Assembly (NCBI RefSeq): GCF_024385505.1
Contig: NZ_JANFLT010000005.1
Location: 806,001-870,000 of the forward strand
DNA from: Arthrobacter zhaoxinii
GTDB taxonomy: Bacteria; Actinomycetota; Actinomycetes; Actinomycetales; Micrococcaceae
DNA: 64,000 nt
Reading direction: 5' to 3'
Shown: positions 40,522 to 49,010 of the stretch, piece after piece
How positions within the stretch are numbered: the stretch's first letter is position 1
Layout of the letters: the number at the start of each line of letters is the position of its first letter
Notes under the pieces: generated by a model
What the model saw: the letters and a program-made list of their open reading frames with translations, nothing else
What the model was told of the DNA's origin: nothing
Databases searched by the model: none
Made by a program: the position numbers and the translations under genes

Positions 40522-41724
40522 CTACAGTCCTACGGAGGCGAGCAGGTGTCCGACCTCGCCGCGGCCGAGGACGCGGATGCTGCCCTGGCGCTGGTCGCCC
40601 AGGCTGATCGGGCCGATCTTGGTGCGGACAAGGCGCTCCACCGGGTGGCCGACAGCGTCGAACAGCCGGCGGACAATGCGGTTGCGGCCCGAGTGCAGGA
40701 CTACCTCAACCAGGAGGTGGCCCGGGGTGGAGTCGACGAGTTTGAAGGAATCAACCTTCTGGAAGCCGTCTTCCAGCTCAATGCCTTCCCGCATCTGTGC
40801 GCCCACACCGTGGTTCATCGGTCCGCGGACCTGCACCAGGTAGGTTTTGGGCACTTCGTAGGAGGGGTGCGTCAGCCGGTTGGTCAGCTCGCCGTCGTTG
40901 GTCAGCAGCAGCAGGCCCTCGGTTTCGTTGTCCAGCCGGCCAACGTGGAACAAACGCTCGTTCTTGCTGGTGGACTTAAGGAAGTCGCTGATGCAGGGAC
41001 GCCCTTCGGGGTCTTCCATGGTGGAGATGACGCCGCGGGGCTTGTTGAACACGTAGTACTTCTGGGTTTCATCCAGCTGCAGGCGCATGCCGTCCACATG
41101 GATGGCCACCGTCTCCGGGTCGACGCGGACGCCGAGCTCGGTGACAACCTGGCCGTCAACTTCGACGCGGCCTTCGGCAATCATTTCCTCGCAGACGCGG
41201 CGTGAGGCGACGCCGGCGCTGGCCATGACCTTCTGCAGGCGGACGCCTTCGGGGTTGTGCTGTTCGGAAATCACCGGGGCCGCGGGGCGGCGGGTGGTGG
41301 AACGGCGCACGGGGCCCAGGTTCTGGCCGAAGCGCTCCCCGCGGAAAGCGCGGTCGCCGCTCTTGCGCTGGCCTGCCTGCGGGCCGCCGAACTTGCCGGC
41401 ACCGGACTTGGTACCGGACTTGGGAGCGCCGGTCTTGGGTGCACCGGTGCGGGCGCCACCGGATTTGCCGGTGCTGTTGCCGAAGGCCTTCACGGCGTCG
41501 GACTTGAACTTCTCGGGACGGGCGGCTTCGGGGCTGACGCTCCGGTAGCCGTTCGCGCGGTCTTCGCCGGGCTTCAGGCCCGATGCGGAGCGGGGTCCGC
41601 CGGTGCGGGGCGAGGAGGGCTTGGAGCCGCGGCCGACGCCCTTGCCGCCGGCGGGGCCACCGGCACTGCGTCCGCCGCCGCGCGGGGTATTGCGGCCGGA
41701 TCCGGAACGGGGTGCTGGGGTCAT
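40522..41724 (-). CDS. rluB: 23S rRNA pseudouridine synthase, RluB/RsuA family, with long N-terminal extension
   Basis: The 400-residue protein has about 150 N-terminal residues of Gly/Ser/Lys/Arg/Pro-rich low complexity with GAPKTGAPKSG-like repeats, then an S4 domain (VRLQKVMASAGVASRRVCEE), and the RsuA-type catalytic domain. Its catalytic Asp is in GRLDNETEGLLLLTNDG, with RNRIVRRLFDAVG at the C-terminal side. The basic extension probably binds rRNA or ribosomes (inference). Expected target is a uridine in the 23S rRNA peptidyl-transferase region, as for RluB. Third gene group of the scp operon. Confidence 0.95.
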   Translation of the reverse strand: MTPAPRSGSGRNTPRGGGRSAGGPAGGKGVGRGSKPSSPRTGGPRSASGLKPGEDRANGYRSVSPEAARPEKFKSDAVKAFGNSTGKSGGARTGAPKTGAPKSGTKSGAGKFGGPQAGQRKSGDRAFRGERFGQNLGPVRRSTTRRPAAPVISEQHNPEGVRLQKVMASAGVASRRVCEEMIAEGRVEVDGQVVTELGVRVDPETVAIHVDGMRLQLDETQKYYVFNKPRGVISTMEDPEGRPCISDFLKSTSKNERLFHVGRLDNETEGLLLLTNDGELTNRLTHPSYEVPKTYLVQVRGPMNHGVGAQMREGIELEDGFQKVDSFKLVDSTPGHLLVEVVLHSGRNRIVRRLFDAVGHPVERLVRTKIGPISLGDQRQGSIRVLGRGEVGHLLASVGL

Positions 41725-41748
41725 GAGTAAGTCCTTTGGGTGTAGCGG

Positions 41749-42390
41749 TTAATAAGTAGTGTCTTCAAATTCGGCCAGGTTTTCCAGCCCGGGCAGGTGC
41801 GGTGCAATCTGCGGAAGCTCGTCGATACTGCCCAGGCCAAGCCGTTCCAGGAAGTACGGCGTTGTCCGGTACAGCAGCGAACCGGTTTCCGGTTCGGTGC
41901 CGGCGTCGACGATAAATCCACGCTGCACCAGCGTGCGGACCACCGAATCGACGTTGACTCCGCGGATCGCGGAGACCCGGGCCCGGGAGACGGGCTGCCG
42001 ATAGGCAATGACCGCCAATGTTTCCAGTGCGGCCTGCGACAGCCGGGCACTCTGGCCTTCCAGTACAAACTTCGACACAACGGGCGCATAGTCAGCGCGG
42101 GAAAAAATCCGCCATCCGCCTGCAACATCGCGGAGTTCAAAACCACGCGGTGCGCCCTCGGGTCCACCCCCAGTATAGCCGTCATACTCCTGCTGCAGTT
42201 CCGTGAGGGCAGCGAGCACTTCCTGCTCCGGCACGCCGATCACGGAGGCCAGCAGTGCGGGGGCTGCGGGTTCGTCCACCACCATCAGCACCGCTTCCAC
42301 GGCACCCTTCACACCTCCGGGCAGTGCATCAGCCTCATCGGTGCTTTCCCCGGTACCCTTCCCGGTACCGAAAGCCGGTTCAGCCGTCAT
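41749..42390 (-). CDS. scpB: Segregation and condensation protein ScpB
   Basis: Winged-helix partner of ScpA in the SMC condensin complex. The ATG at 42390 lies inside the end of scpA (11-bp overlap; GGGGAGGG directly upstream) and gives 213 residues. Motifs: GAVEAVLMVVDEP, LRDVAGGWRIFSR, LSQAALETLAVIAYRQPVSR and the GLGSIDELP C-terminal block. The overlap implies coupled synthesis with ScpA. Confidence 0.96.
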   Translation of the reverse strand: MTAEPAFGTGKGTGESTDEADALPGGVKGAVEAVLMVVDEPAAPALLASVIGVPEQEVLAALTELQQEYDGYTGGGPEGAPRGFELRDVAGGWRIFSRADYAPVVSKFVLEGQSARLSQAALETLAVIAYRQPVSRARVSAIRGVNVDSVVRTLVQRGFIVDAGTEPETGSLLYRTTPYFLERLGLGSIDELPQIAPHLPGLENLAEFEDTTY

Positions 42391-43354
42391 GACCCTCCCC
42401 TTCCACGTTCGTGTGTTTCCCCGGGTGGTCCCCGCCGCCGGCGGGTTCCCGCTCGTATTCATCCACTCCGGCGAACCCGGTTTCCGGATCCGCATTCCCG
42501 GTCCAGGTGATGAGCAGTTCCCCCAGCGGAGTTTCCTGCTCAAAACTGACGGCCCCGTCGCGGAACAGTTCCAGCAGCGCCAAAAAGCGCGCCACGGCGA
42601 CCGGACCGTCGGCGTCGGAGACCAGGACCGCGAACGTTGCGGCGCCTCCGCCGGTCAGGCGTTCGGCCAGGATCAGTGCCTGTTCCCGGACGCTGGTCTT
42701 AGGGGCATGCAGGTGTTCGAGCCCCACGGTCGGGGGCTGCTCGTCGTGCGGCTGCAGCGCACGGGCGGCAAGGTCGGCGAACTGTTCCGGGGTGGTGCGC
42801 CAGACAAGTTCCGGGAGCATTGCCGCAAAGTGCGGGTCCAGGGATACCTGCCGGGGGAAACGCTGCGCTTCATCTGACAGCCTCTCCCCCAACAGGGCGG
42901 CCATCTCCCGGAACGCCTTGTACTGCAGCAGCCGGGCGAACAACAGGTCCCGGGCCTCGAGCAGGGCAACGTCTTCCTCGTCTTCAACGTCCCCGGCCGG
43001 AAGCAGCCGTGCGGCCTTGAGATCCAGGAGTGTTGCGGCGATGACCAGGAATTCACTTGCCTCGTCGAGCGCCACCTCGGGCCCGGTTCCGAAGAGTTCG
43101 CGGATGTAGCCGAGGAACTCGTCGGTGACGGCCGCGAGGGCAATCTCGGTGATGTCCAGCTCGTGCTTGGAAATCAGGCCCAACAGGACGTCGAACGGTC
43201 CGGTGAAGTTTGTCAGGCGGACTTCGAATCCGGTGCGGGGTGCTGATTCCCCGGCGTCTGGTTCCCGGGGATCCGGTTCCCGGGCGTCCGGCAGCGCTGC
43301 GGTCAAGGGCACCGTCTCCGCGGACGCCCCCTTAGGGCGCGCCGCCGCGGGCAA
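42380..43354 (-). CDS. scpA: Segregation and condensation protein ScpA
   Basis: Kleisin subunit that bridges SMC heads. The protein shows FEVRLTNFTGPFDVLLGLIS (residues 43-62), ELDITEIALAAVTDEFL, and LLDLKAARLLP, followed by an acidic linker and the C-terminal winged helix (DGPVAVARFLALLELFRDGA). The TTG at 43354 has AAGGA five bases upstream and lies inside the 3' end of parA (23-bp overlap), giving 324 residues; a GTG at 43309 is the alternative. Confidence 0.95.
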   Translation of the reverse strand: MPAAARPKGASAETVPLTAALPDAREPDPREPDAGESAPRTGFEVRLTNFTGPFDVLLGLISKHELDITEIALAAVTDEFLGYIRELFGTGPEVALDEASEFLVIAATLLDLKAARLLPAGDVEDEEDVALLEARDLLFARLLQYKAFREMAALLGERLSDEAQRFPRQVSLDPHFAAMLPELVWRTTPEQFADLAARALQPHDEQPPTVGLEHLHAPKTSVREQALILAERLTGGGAATFAVLVSDADGPVAVARFLALLELFRDGAVSFEQETPLGELLITWTGNADPETGFAGVDEYEREPAGGGDHPGKHTNVEGEGHDG

Positions 43355-44225
43355 TCAGTTCCTTGGCGAGGCGGCGGTAGGAATCGGCGCCGGGGTGGTT
43401 GCCGGCATAGGAGGTGATCGGTTCCGCAGCCACGGTGGCGTCTGCAAACTTGATGGTCCGCTTGATGACCGTTTCGAAGACCTTGTCGCCGAAGGCTTCC
43501 ACCAGGCGGGAAATGACCTCGCGGCTGTGCAGGGTGCGGGCGTCGTACATGGTGGCCAGGACACCGTCCACCTGCAGTCCGGGGTTGAGCCGGTCCTGGA
43601 CCTTCTCGATGGTCTCCACCAGCAGGGCCACCGCACGGAGGGCGAAGAACTCGCAGATCAGCGGGATGATCACACCGTGCGCCGCCGTGAGGGCGTTGAC
43701 GGTCAGCAGTCCCAGGGACGGCTGGCAGTCGATGAGGATGACGTCGTAGTCATCCGAAACCTTGCGCAGGGCACGTTCGAGCACCTGCTCGCGGGCTACC
43801 TCGTTCACCAGCTGGACCTCGGCCGCGGAAAGGTCGATGTTGGCCGGCAGCAGGTGGATGTTCTCGATGGAGGTTTCGTGAATCGCGTCGCGGATATTCA
43901 CCTTCCGGTCCATCAGCACGTTGTAGACGGTGAGGTCGAGTTCGTGCGGGTTGGCGCCCATACCTGCGGACAGGGCACCCTGCGGGTCAAAGTCGACCAG
44001 CAGTACGCGGCGGCCGGCCTCGGCGAGGGCTGCTCCCAGGTTGATGGTGGAGGTGGTCTTACCGACCCCGCCCTTCTGGTTCACCATCGCGATGATCCGG
44101 GCAGGACCATGCGAGGTGAGGACGGGAGGCTCGGGGAATACCGTCAGGGGACGACCCGTAGGGCCCATCACCGTTTCGGTTGCGATTGCGTCCTGCAGAG
44201 TTGATGAACTCTGATCGCTGCTCAC
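43332..44225 (-). CDS. parA: ParA-family ATPase of the scpAB operon
   Basis: ParA/Soj-like ATPase encoded directly before scpAB, as Rv1708 is in M. tuberculosis. Walker A is MVNQKGGVGKTTS, A' is VLLVDFDPQGALSAGMG, and Walker B is VILIDCQPSLGLLT. An N-terminal segment of about 45 residues (MGPTGRPLTVFPEPP) precedes the ATPase domain. I chose the GTG at 44225 (297 residues). GTG at 44237 and TTG at 44276 are also in frame and no candidate has a clear ribosome-binding site. No parB is adjacent; it probably works with SMC/ScpAB-linked chromosome organisation (inference). Confidence 0.92.
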   Translation of the reverse strand: MSSDQSSSTLQDAIATETVMGPTGRPLTVFPEPPVLTSHGPARIIAMVNQKGGVGKTTSTINLGAALAEAGRRVLLVDFDPQGALSAGMGANPHELDLTVYNVLMDRKVNIRDAIHETSIENIHLLPANIDLSAAEVQLVNEVAREQVLERALRKVSDDYDVILIDCQPSLGLLTVNALTAAHGVIIPLICEFFALRAVALLVETIEKVQDRLNPGLQVDGVLATMYDARTLHSREVISRLVEAFGDKVFETVIKRTIKFADATVAAEPITSYAGNHPGADSYRRLAKELIARGGAP

Positions 44226-44339
44226 GTATAAATCCACGCTTCCATATCTAGCTGTGCTGCGGGCTGTCTTCGTCAAGGTTACAGCCGCACAACGGCCATC
44301 CCGCTAATCAGGGCCGCGGCGACCGGCGAGCCTTGACGC

Positions 44340-44927
44340 TCAAGTAGAGGTCGAACGTTGCGGCCGCACCACCGCATGGAGGTGCATATCGTGCCAGCCG
44401 TCGGCATGCCGCAGGGCGCTGCGCTTGGTTCCCTCCAGGTCGAAGCCCGTTTTCCGGGCTACCCGGCAGGAGGCCTCGTTGCGGACCGAATGGGAAAGCT
44501 GCAGGCGTTTGAGGCCCACCGTCCCGAACGCCCAGCTTTTCAGCGCCTGCACGGCGCGCGGTGCAACCGACTTTCCCCGTTCCGCCGAAAGCATCCAGTA
44601 CCCCAGCTCGCCGTCACCTTCGTAGAGGTTGATCCGGCTTAGCGCCGCCCGCCCCACGACTCTGCCGTCACCGGCACACACCGCCCAGTTGGCCCCGGTC
44701 TCTTCCTGCCACCGGACTCCCCAGCGGCGGGTCCACTCAACGGCCTCATCCTCGGTCGACATCGACCGGCGGTTGTAGCGCGAGATGCCCGGTTCGCTGT
44801 ACGCCTTCAGCACCACCGCGGCATCGGCTGCGGCCCAGGGACGCAGGAACAGGCCGTCTGCATCGAGAATGGGCTGCTCCTCTCGGTTCAGCGTCCCCCG
44901 CGGCAGATACGGGGCAAGTGCTGTCAT
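44340..44927 (-). CDS. GNAT-family N-acetyltransferase (RimJ/RimL-like)
   Basis: 195-residue acetyltransferase of the RimJ/RimL type. N-terminal LFLRPWAAADAAVVLKAYSEP, central GELGYWMLSAERGKSVAPRAV (acetyl-CoA loop), and NEASCRVARKTGFDLEGTKRSA at the C-terminal end. Homologues acetylate protein N-termini or small molecules; the substrate is unknown here. It lies just upstream of parA, on the same strand, with about 100 bp between them, and marks the edge of the block that separates parA from xerD. Confidence 0.88.
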   Translation of the reverse strand: MTALAPYLPRGTLNREEQPILDADGLFLRPWAAADAAVVLKAYSEPGISRYNRRSMSTEDEAVEWTRRWGVRWQEETGANWAVCAGDGRVVGRAALSRINLYEGDGELGYWMLSAERGKSVAPRAVQALKSWAFGTVGLKRLQLSHSVRNEASCRVARKTGFDLEGTKRSALRHADGWHDMHLHAVVRPQRSTST

Positions 44928-45012
44928 CGAAAAACCACCGTTACGTTGAGCGGGAAGTGAGGACCATTATCCACGCCGTGGCTTGCCGTGCCGGAAGCAG
45001 CGGCGGCACGGC

Positions 45013-45060
45013 AAAAAGGAAACGCGCCCCGCCCCCGGGTCAGCCGGGGCGGGACGCGTT
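45013..45060 (-). terminator. Terminator of dctA
   Basis: A 15-bp GC-rich stem with one mismatch (45021-45035 and 45046-45060). On the minus strand it is followed by TTCCTTTTT. It lies 30 bp past the dctA stop. Confidence 0.85.
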
Positions 45061-45090
45061 CTTCGGTGCTGCCGGTTCTGATACTCCGGG

Positions 45091-46518
45091 TTAGTGCCGC
45101 GTCCCGGCGGACGCGCCGGGAACTGCGGTGCTGCCTGCCGGGCCGGGCACCGTTGCAGCCAGTTCAGCGGACTCCGCCGTCTGGTGCGGTTCGTCGGTGC
45201 CGGCGTCGACGTTCATGCTTGCCTCGTCGAAGGGACGCTCGCGGTTCAGGACCGCATTGACCTGTTCCTTGTCGATTTCCTTGGTCCAGGTGCCGATCAG
45301 CACGGTGGCGACGGCGTTGCCTGTGAAGTTGGTCAGCGCACGGGCTTCGGACATGAACCGATCGATGCCGACAATCAGGCCCACGCCTTCGATCAGGTCG
45401 GGGCGGTGGGACTGCAGGCCGCCGGCCAGGGTGGCCAGGCCGGCGCCGGTGACGCCGGCGGCACCCTTGGAAGCCACGATCATAAAGACCAGCAGGGAGA
45501 TCTGTTCACCCAGTTCCAGCGGCTTGCCCATGGCCGAGGCAACGAACAGTGCGGCCATGGTCAGGTAGATGGCTGTTCCGTCGAGGTTGAAGGAGTACCC
45601 CGTCGGAACCGTCACGCCGACGACGGGCTTGGAAATACCCAGGTGCTCCATCTTCGCGATCAGGCGGGGCAGGGCCACCTCGGAAGAGGAGGTGGAGAAG
45701 ATCAGCAGGTATTCACGGCCCAGGTAGCGCATGAGCTTGAAGATGCTGAACCCGGTGACCAGCTTCAGCAGTCCGCCCAGGATGACGACAATGAAGAGGA
45801 TGCAGGTGATGTAGAAGGCAACCATCAGGGTGGCCATGCTCACGATCGCCTGGATGCCGGTCTCGCCGACGACGGCGGAAATGGCACCGAAGGCTCCGAT
45901 GGGAGCCAGCCACATGATCATCATGAGGATGCGGAACACCAGCGCCTGGATGTAGCCGATCCCCTTGAGCACCGGCGCGCCTGCGGGGCCCATCTTCTGC
46001 AGGGCAAAGCCGACCAGCAGGGCAACAAACAGGGTCTGCAGAATGGACTCACCGGTAAGCGATGCCAGCAGCGTGGTGGGGATGATGCTCAGCAGGAAGC
46101 CCGTCATCCCTTCCCCCTCCTCGGGAGCGGCCGGAGCGGCACCGCTGGAGGCCTCCAGGTCCAGGCCTTCGCCCGGGTGGATCAGGTTGCCCACCACGAG
46201 GCCGATGGCCAGGGCGAAGGTGGACATGATGATGAAGTAGCCAAGCGCCAGGCCGCCCACCTTTCCGACCGTGGCTGCTTTGGCGATTGATCCGATGCCT
46301 AGGACAATGGTGCAGAAGATGACGGGGGCAATCATCATCTTGATGAGGTTGATGAACCCCGTCCCGAGGGGCTTCAGACCCTTCGCAAACTCGGGGGCAA
46401 GGAGACCGAGCACGGCACCGAGCACCACCGCAGCGATGACGGCGATGTAGAGGAAATGTGTTCTGTCCCGCTTACGGCTCTTCTGTGAACCGTCGTAGGG
46501 ATTAGCGGCAGCTGCCAT
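45091..46518 (-). CDS. dctA: C4-dicarboxylate/proton or sodium symporter DctA
   Basis: Inner-membrane transporter of the DAACS family that imports succinate, fumarate and malate. The 475-residue protein has eight hydrophobic segments and the family motifs MMIAPVIFCTIVLGI, SSSEVALPRL (substrate hairpin), PTGYSFNLDGTAIYLT, and GIDRFMSEARALTNFTGN. It is divergent from a CitA/DcuS-like sensor gene, the typical arrangement of a dicarboxylate-inducible transporter. A CRP-type box lies about 55 bp upstream of its start. Confidence 0.96.
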   Translation of the reverse strand: MAAAANPYDGSQKSRKRDRTHFLYIAVIAAVVLGAVLGLLAPEFAKGLKPLGTGFINLIKMMIAPVIFCTIVLGIGSIAKAATVGKVGGLALGYFIIMSTFALAIGLVVGNLIHPGEGLDLEASSGAAPAAPEEGEGMTGFLLSIIPTTLLASLTGESILQTLFVALLVGFALQKMGPAGAPVLKGIGYIQALVFRILMMIMWLAPIGAFGAISAVVGETGIQAIVSMATLMVAFYITCILFIVVILGGLLKLVTGFSIFKLMRYLGREYLLIFSTSSSEVALPRLIAKMEHLGISKPVVGVTVPTGYSFNLDGTAIYLTMAALFVASAMGKPLELGEQISLLVFMIVASKGAAGVTGAGLATLAGGLQSHRPDLIEGVGLIVGIDRFMSEARALTNFTGNAVATVLIGTWTKEIDKEQVNAVLNRERPFDEASMNVDAGTDEPHQTAESAELAATVPGPAGSTAVPGASAGTRH

Positions 46519-46565
46519 GGCGGTACTCCTTGATGCGTTTGGTCGGCTTCCATCTTCGATGATGA

Positions 46566-46581
46566 TGTGATCACAGTCACC
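46566..46581. promoter_or_regulatory. CRP/GlxR-type binding box between dctA and the sensor kinase
   Basis: TGTGA-TCACAG-TCACC matches 9 of the 10 defined positions of the CRP/GlxR consensus TGTGA-N6-TCACA. It is also an internal TGTGATCACA palindrome. It lies in the 132-bp divergent region, 48-63 bp upstream of dctA. A cAMP-CRP family protein would link dicarboxylate uptake to carbon status. The regulator itself is not in the window. Confidence 0.6.
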
Positions 46582-46650
46582 CTTGTGTTCATACTGTTCT
46601 CAACACCACCGCTTACGCCCTCGCAAGGAACCGCAATCAAAGGACCGAAT

Positions 46651-48273
46651 GTGCACCGAGGCAGCCTGGCCGGCCGGCTGTTCCTGGCCCAGCTGGGCTT
46701 CATCCTGTGTGCCTCGGGCGGGATCGCCTGGGGTCTGTACCAGCAGGCGGAAGAGAACACCTACGACGAAACCCGCTCACGGATGCTGGCCGTAGCCAAG
46801 ACCGTGGCCGCCGGAAGCGCGGTTCGGACCGCCGTCGACTCCCCCGACCCCGCCGTACTGCAGGGCTACGCCCGCGAGGTGATGGAGCGCGTCGGCGTGG
46901 ACTTCCTCACGATCATGGATACCGACCGGACGCGGTTCACACACCGGAACCCGGACCAGATCGGCAGGCCCTATATCGGTTCCGTGGATGCCGCCCTGGC
47001 CGGGGAGAGCTTCACAGAGACGTACACGGGGACGCTCGGCCCCTCGGTCCGCGCGATCACTCCGGTGTACGACGACGCCGGCACCGTCACCGCGCTCGTC
47101 GCCGCCGGCATCACCGTGGACCGCGTCGGCATTGCCCGTGACGCCCGGCTGCCGGAACTGTTTGCGATTGACGCAGCCGCCCTGGCGGCGGGAGCCGCGG
47201 GTTCTTATCTGCTCAGCCGGTATCTGCGCCGGGCCACCGCCGGACTGGGTCCTGCCGAACTCATGCATATGTACGCCTTTTACGATTCGGCTCTGCACTC
47301 GGTGCGTGAGGGGCTGCTGCTGCTCAATGACCGGGGACAGCTGGTGCTCTACAACGATGAGGCCGCCGTTCTGCTCGGCCTGCCGCCGGCAGGCACCTCT
47401 GCTTCGGACCAGGAGCTCCCGGACCTCCCCGCACCGCTCGCTTCCCTGCTGCGCTCGGGCCGGGATGCCAAGGAGGAAATCCATCTCACCGGCGAGCGCA
47501 TCCTGGTGGTCAACCAGTCTGCCGCGGTGTCCGCGGGACAGCATGGCCGGCGTTTCGGTACCGTCACCACCCTGCGGGACTCCACCGACGTCGAATCCCT
47601 GACCGGAGAGCTCGCCTCCATGCGCACGCTCGCCGAGGCCCTGAGTGCCCAGGCCCATGAACATGCCAACCGGGTGCACACCCTGGCCTCACTGATCGAA
47701 CTGGGGCGCAGCGACGAGGCCCTCCGATTCGCCACTGCGGACCTGGAGCAGTCCCAGCACCTCAACGACGAGGTGCTGGCGGCAGTGGAGGAACCTGCGG
47801 TGACCGCCCTGCTGATGGGCAAGACCGCACAGGCCCGCGAGCGCGGCATCGCCCTGGACGTCGAGGTGGAGCCGGCAGCCGAGCGGTTCACCGGAGCAGG
47901 CCTGGACCCGGTGGAACTGGTGACCATCATCGGCAATCTGCTGGACAATGCCTTCGACGCTGCGGAGCACTCCGTGATCCTGCACCTGGGCAGCGGCGAC
48001 GGCGGACTGCTGATCGAGGTGCAGGATGACGGCCCGGGGGTCGACCCGGACATACTCGAACATATATTCGAACAGGGATTCAGTACGAAGGAACTGCAGG
48101 GGGGACGGGTGCTGGCCGGCCGCGGGATCGGATTGGCACTGGTCCGCCAGGCAGTAACCCGGCTGGGCGGCACCATCCGGGTGCTCAGCGGCTCCGGGGC
48201 CTGCTTCAGCGTAGAGCTCCCCGTGCAGCCCGGGGACCAGGTTCCGGGCTCCCTCGCTAAGGCAGCATCGTGA
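46651..48273 (+). CDS. Sensor histidine kinase of the CitA/DcuS family
   Basis: 540-residue membrane sensor that would detect C4-dicarboxylates or citrate. From the GTG at 46651 (AAAGGA six bases upstream) it has TM1 at about residues 8-28, a periplasmic PAS-type sensor (DRTRFTHRNPDQIGRPY motif), TM2 near 168-190, a cytoplasmic PAS domain, the phospho-acceptor His in AQAHEHANRVHTLASL (about H336), and a HATPase domain (NLLDNAFDAAE, GRGIGLALV). The upstream frame from 46567 has no ribosome-binding site. It overlaps the response regulator by 4 bp. Divergent from dctA, its likely target. Confidence 0.94.
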   Translation: MHRGSLAGRLFLAQLGFILCASGGIAWGLYQQAEENTYDETRSRMLAVAKTVAAGSAVRTAVDSPDPAVLQGYAREVMERVGVDFLTIMDTDRTRFTHRNPDQIGRPYIGSVDAALAGESFTETYTGTLGPSVRAITPVYDDAGTVTALVAAGITVDRVGIARDARLPELFAIDAAALAAGAAGSYLLSRYLRRATAGLGPAELMHMYAFYDSALHSVREGLLLLNDRGQLVLYNDEAAVLLGLPPAGTSASDQELPDLPAPLASLLRSGRDAKEEIHLTGERILVVNQSAAVSAGQHGRRFGTVTTLRDSTDVESLTGELASMRTLAEALSAQAHEHANRVHTLASLIELGRSDEALRFATADLEQSQHLNDEVLAAVEEPAVTALLMGKTAQARERGIALDVEVEPAAERFTGAGLDPVELVTIIGNLLDNAFDAAEHSVILHLGSGDGGLLIEVQDDGPGVDPDILEHIFEQGFSTKELQGGRVLAGRGIGLALVRQAVTRLGGTIRVLSGSGACFSVELPVQPGDQVPGSLAKAAS

Positions 48274-48995
48274 CCCGGCACTCCCCCGGGTCCGACGTCG
48301 GCGTGCTGGTGGTCGAGGACGAGGAAATTCCCGCCGAGGCCCACGCGGAGTATGTCCGCCGGGTGCCGGGATTCCGGTTGGCCGGCGTCGCCCGCACCGG
48401 AGCGGAAGCCCTGGAGGCGCTGAAGACCGCAGAGTCCGCACCGGTCGGCAGCGAAGCGCAGATCGGCCTGGTGCTGCTGGACATGAACCTGCCGGACCTG
48501 CACGGCCTGGACCTGCTGCGCCGGATCCGCGGGGCAGGACTCCCCGTGGATGTCATAGCCATTACCGCGGTCCGGGACCTGGCAGTGGTCCGCAGTGCTA
48601 TGTCCGGAGGCATTGCCCAGTACCTGATCAAGCCGTTTACGTTTTCGGCCTTCAGCGCCAAGCTCGCCGCGTATGCCGAGTACCGGCGCCGCATAGACGA
48701 GCAGGCGGTGTCGACCACGCAAAGCGAGGTGGACAGTGCGTTCGCCGCCCTGCGTCCCGCCGTCGCCGGCCCGCTGCCCAAGGGCCTTTCCGGGGAGACC
48801 CTGGAAGCCGTCGCGGACCTGCTCAAACGTGCCCGGACGCCGCTCTCCGCCTCCGAGGCCGCGGACGCCCTGGCCATGTCCCGGATCACCACGCGCCGCT
48901 ACCTGGAGCACCTGGCGGACCAGCAGTCCGTGCTGCGCTCGCCGAGGTACGGCACCCGGGGCCGGCCGGAGCTGGAATACAGCTGGCGCTGGTAG
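48270..48995 (+). CDS. Response regulator of the CitB/DcuR family
   Basis: 241-residue partner of the upstream kinase. The receiver domain has VEDEE at residues 16-20, the phospho-acceptor D71 in LVLLDMNLPDLHG, ITAV(R) and K in QYLIKPF. The C-terminal CitB-type winged helix is at about 165-240 (LSASEAADALAMSRITTRRY). GTG start overlapping the kinase stop (GTGA). It probably activates dctA transcription. Confidence 0.94.
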   Translation: MTRHSPGSDVGVLVVEDEEIPAEAHAEYVRRVPGFRLAGVARTGAEALEALKTAESAPVGSEAQIGLVLLDMNLPDLHGLDLLRRIRGAGLPVDVIAITAVRDLAVVRSAMSGGIAQYLIKPFTFSAFSAKLAAYAEYRRRIDEQAVSTTQSEVDSAFAALRPAVAGPLPKGLSGETLEAVADLLKRARTPLSASEAADALAMSRITTRRYLEHLADQQSVLRSPRYGTRGRPELEYSWRW

Positions 48996-49010
48996 GGGCG
49001 CAGGGCCGGG

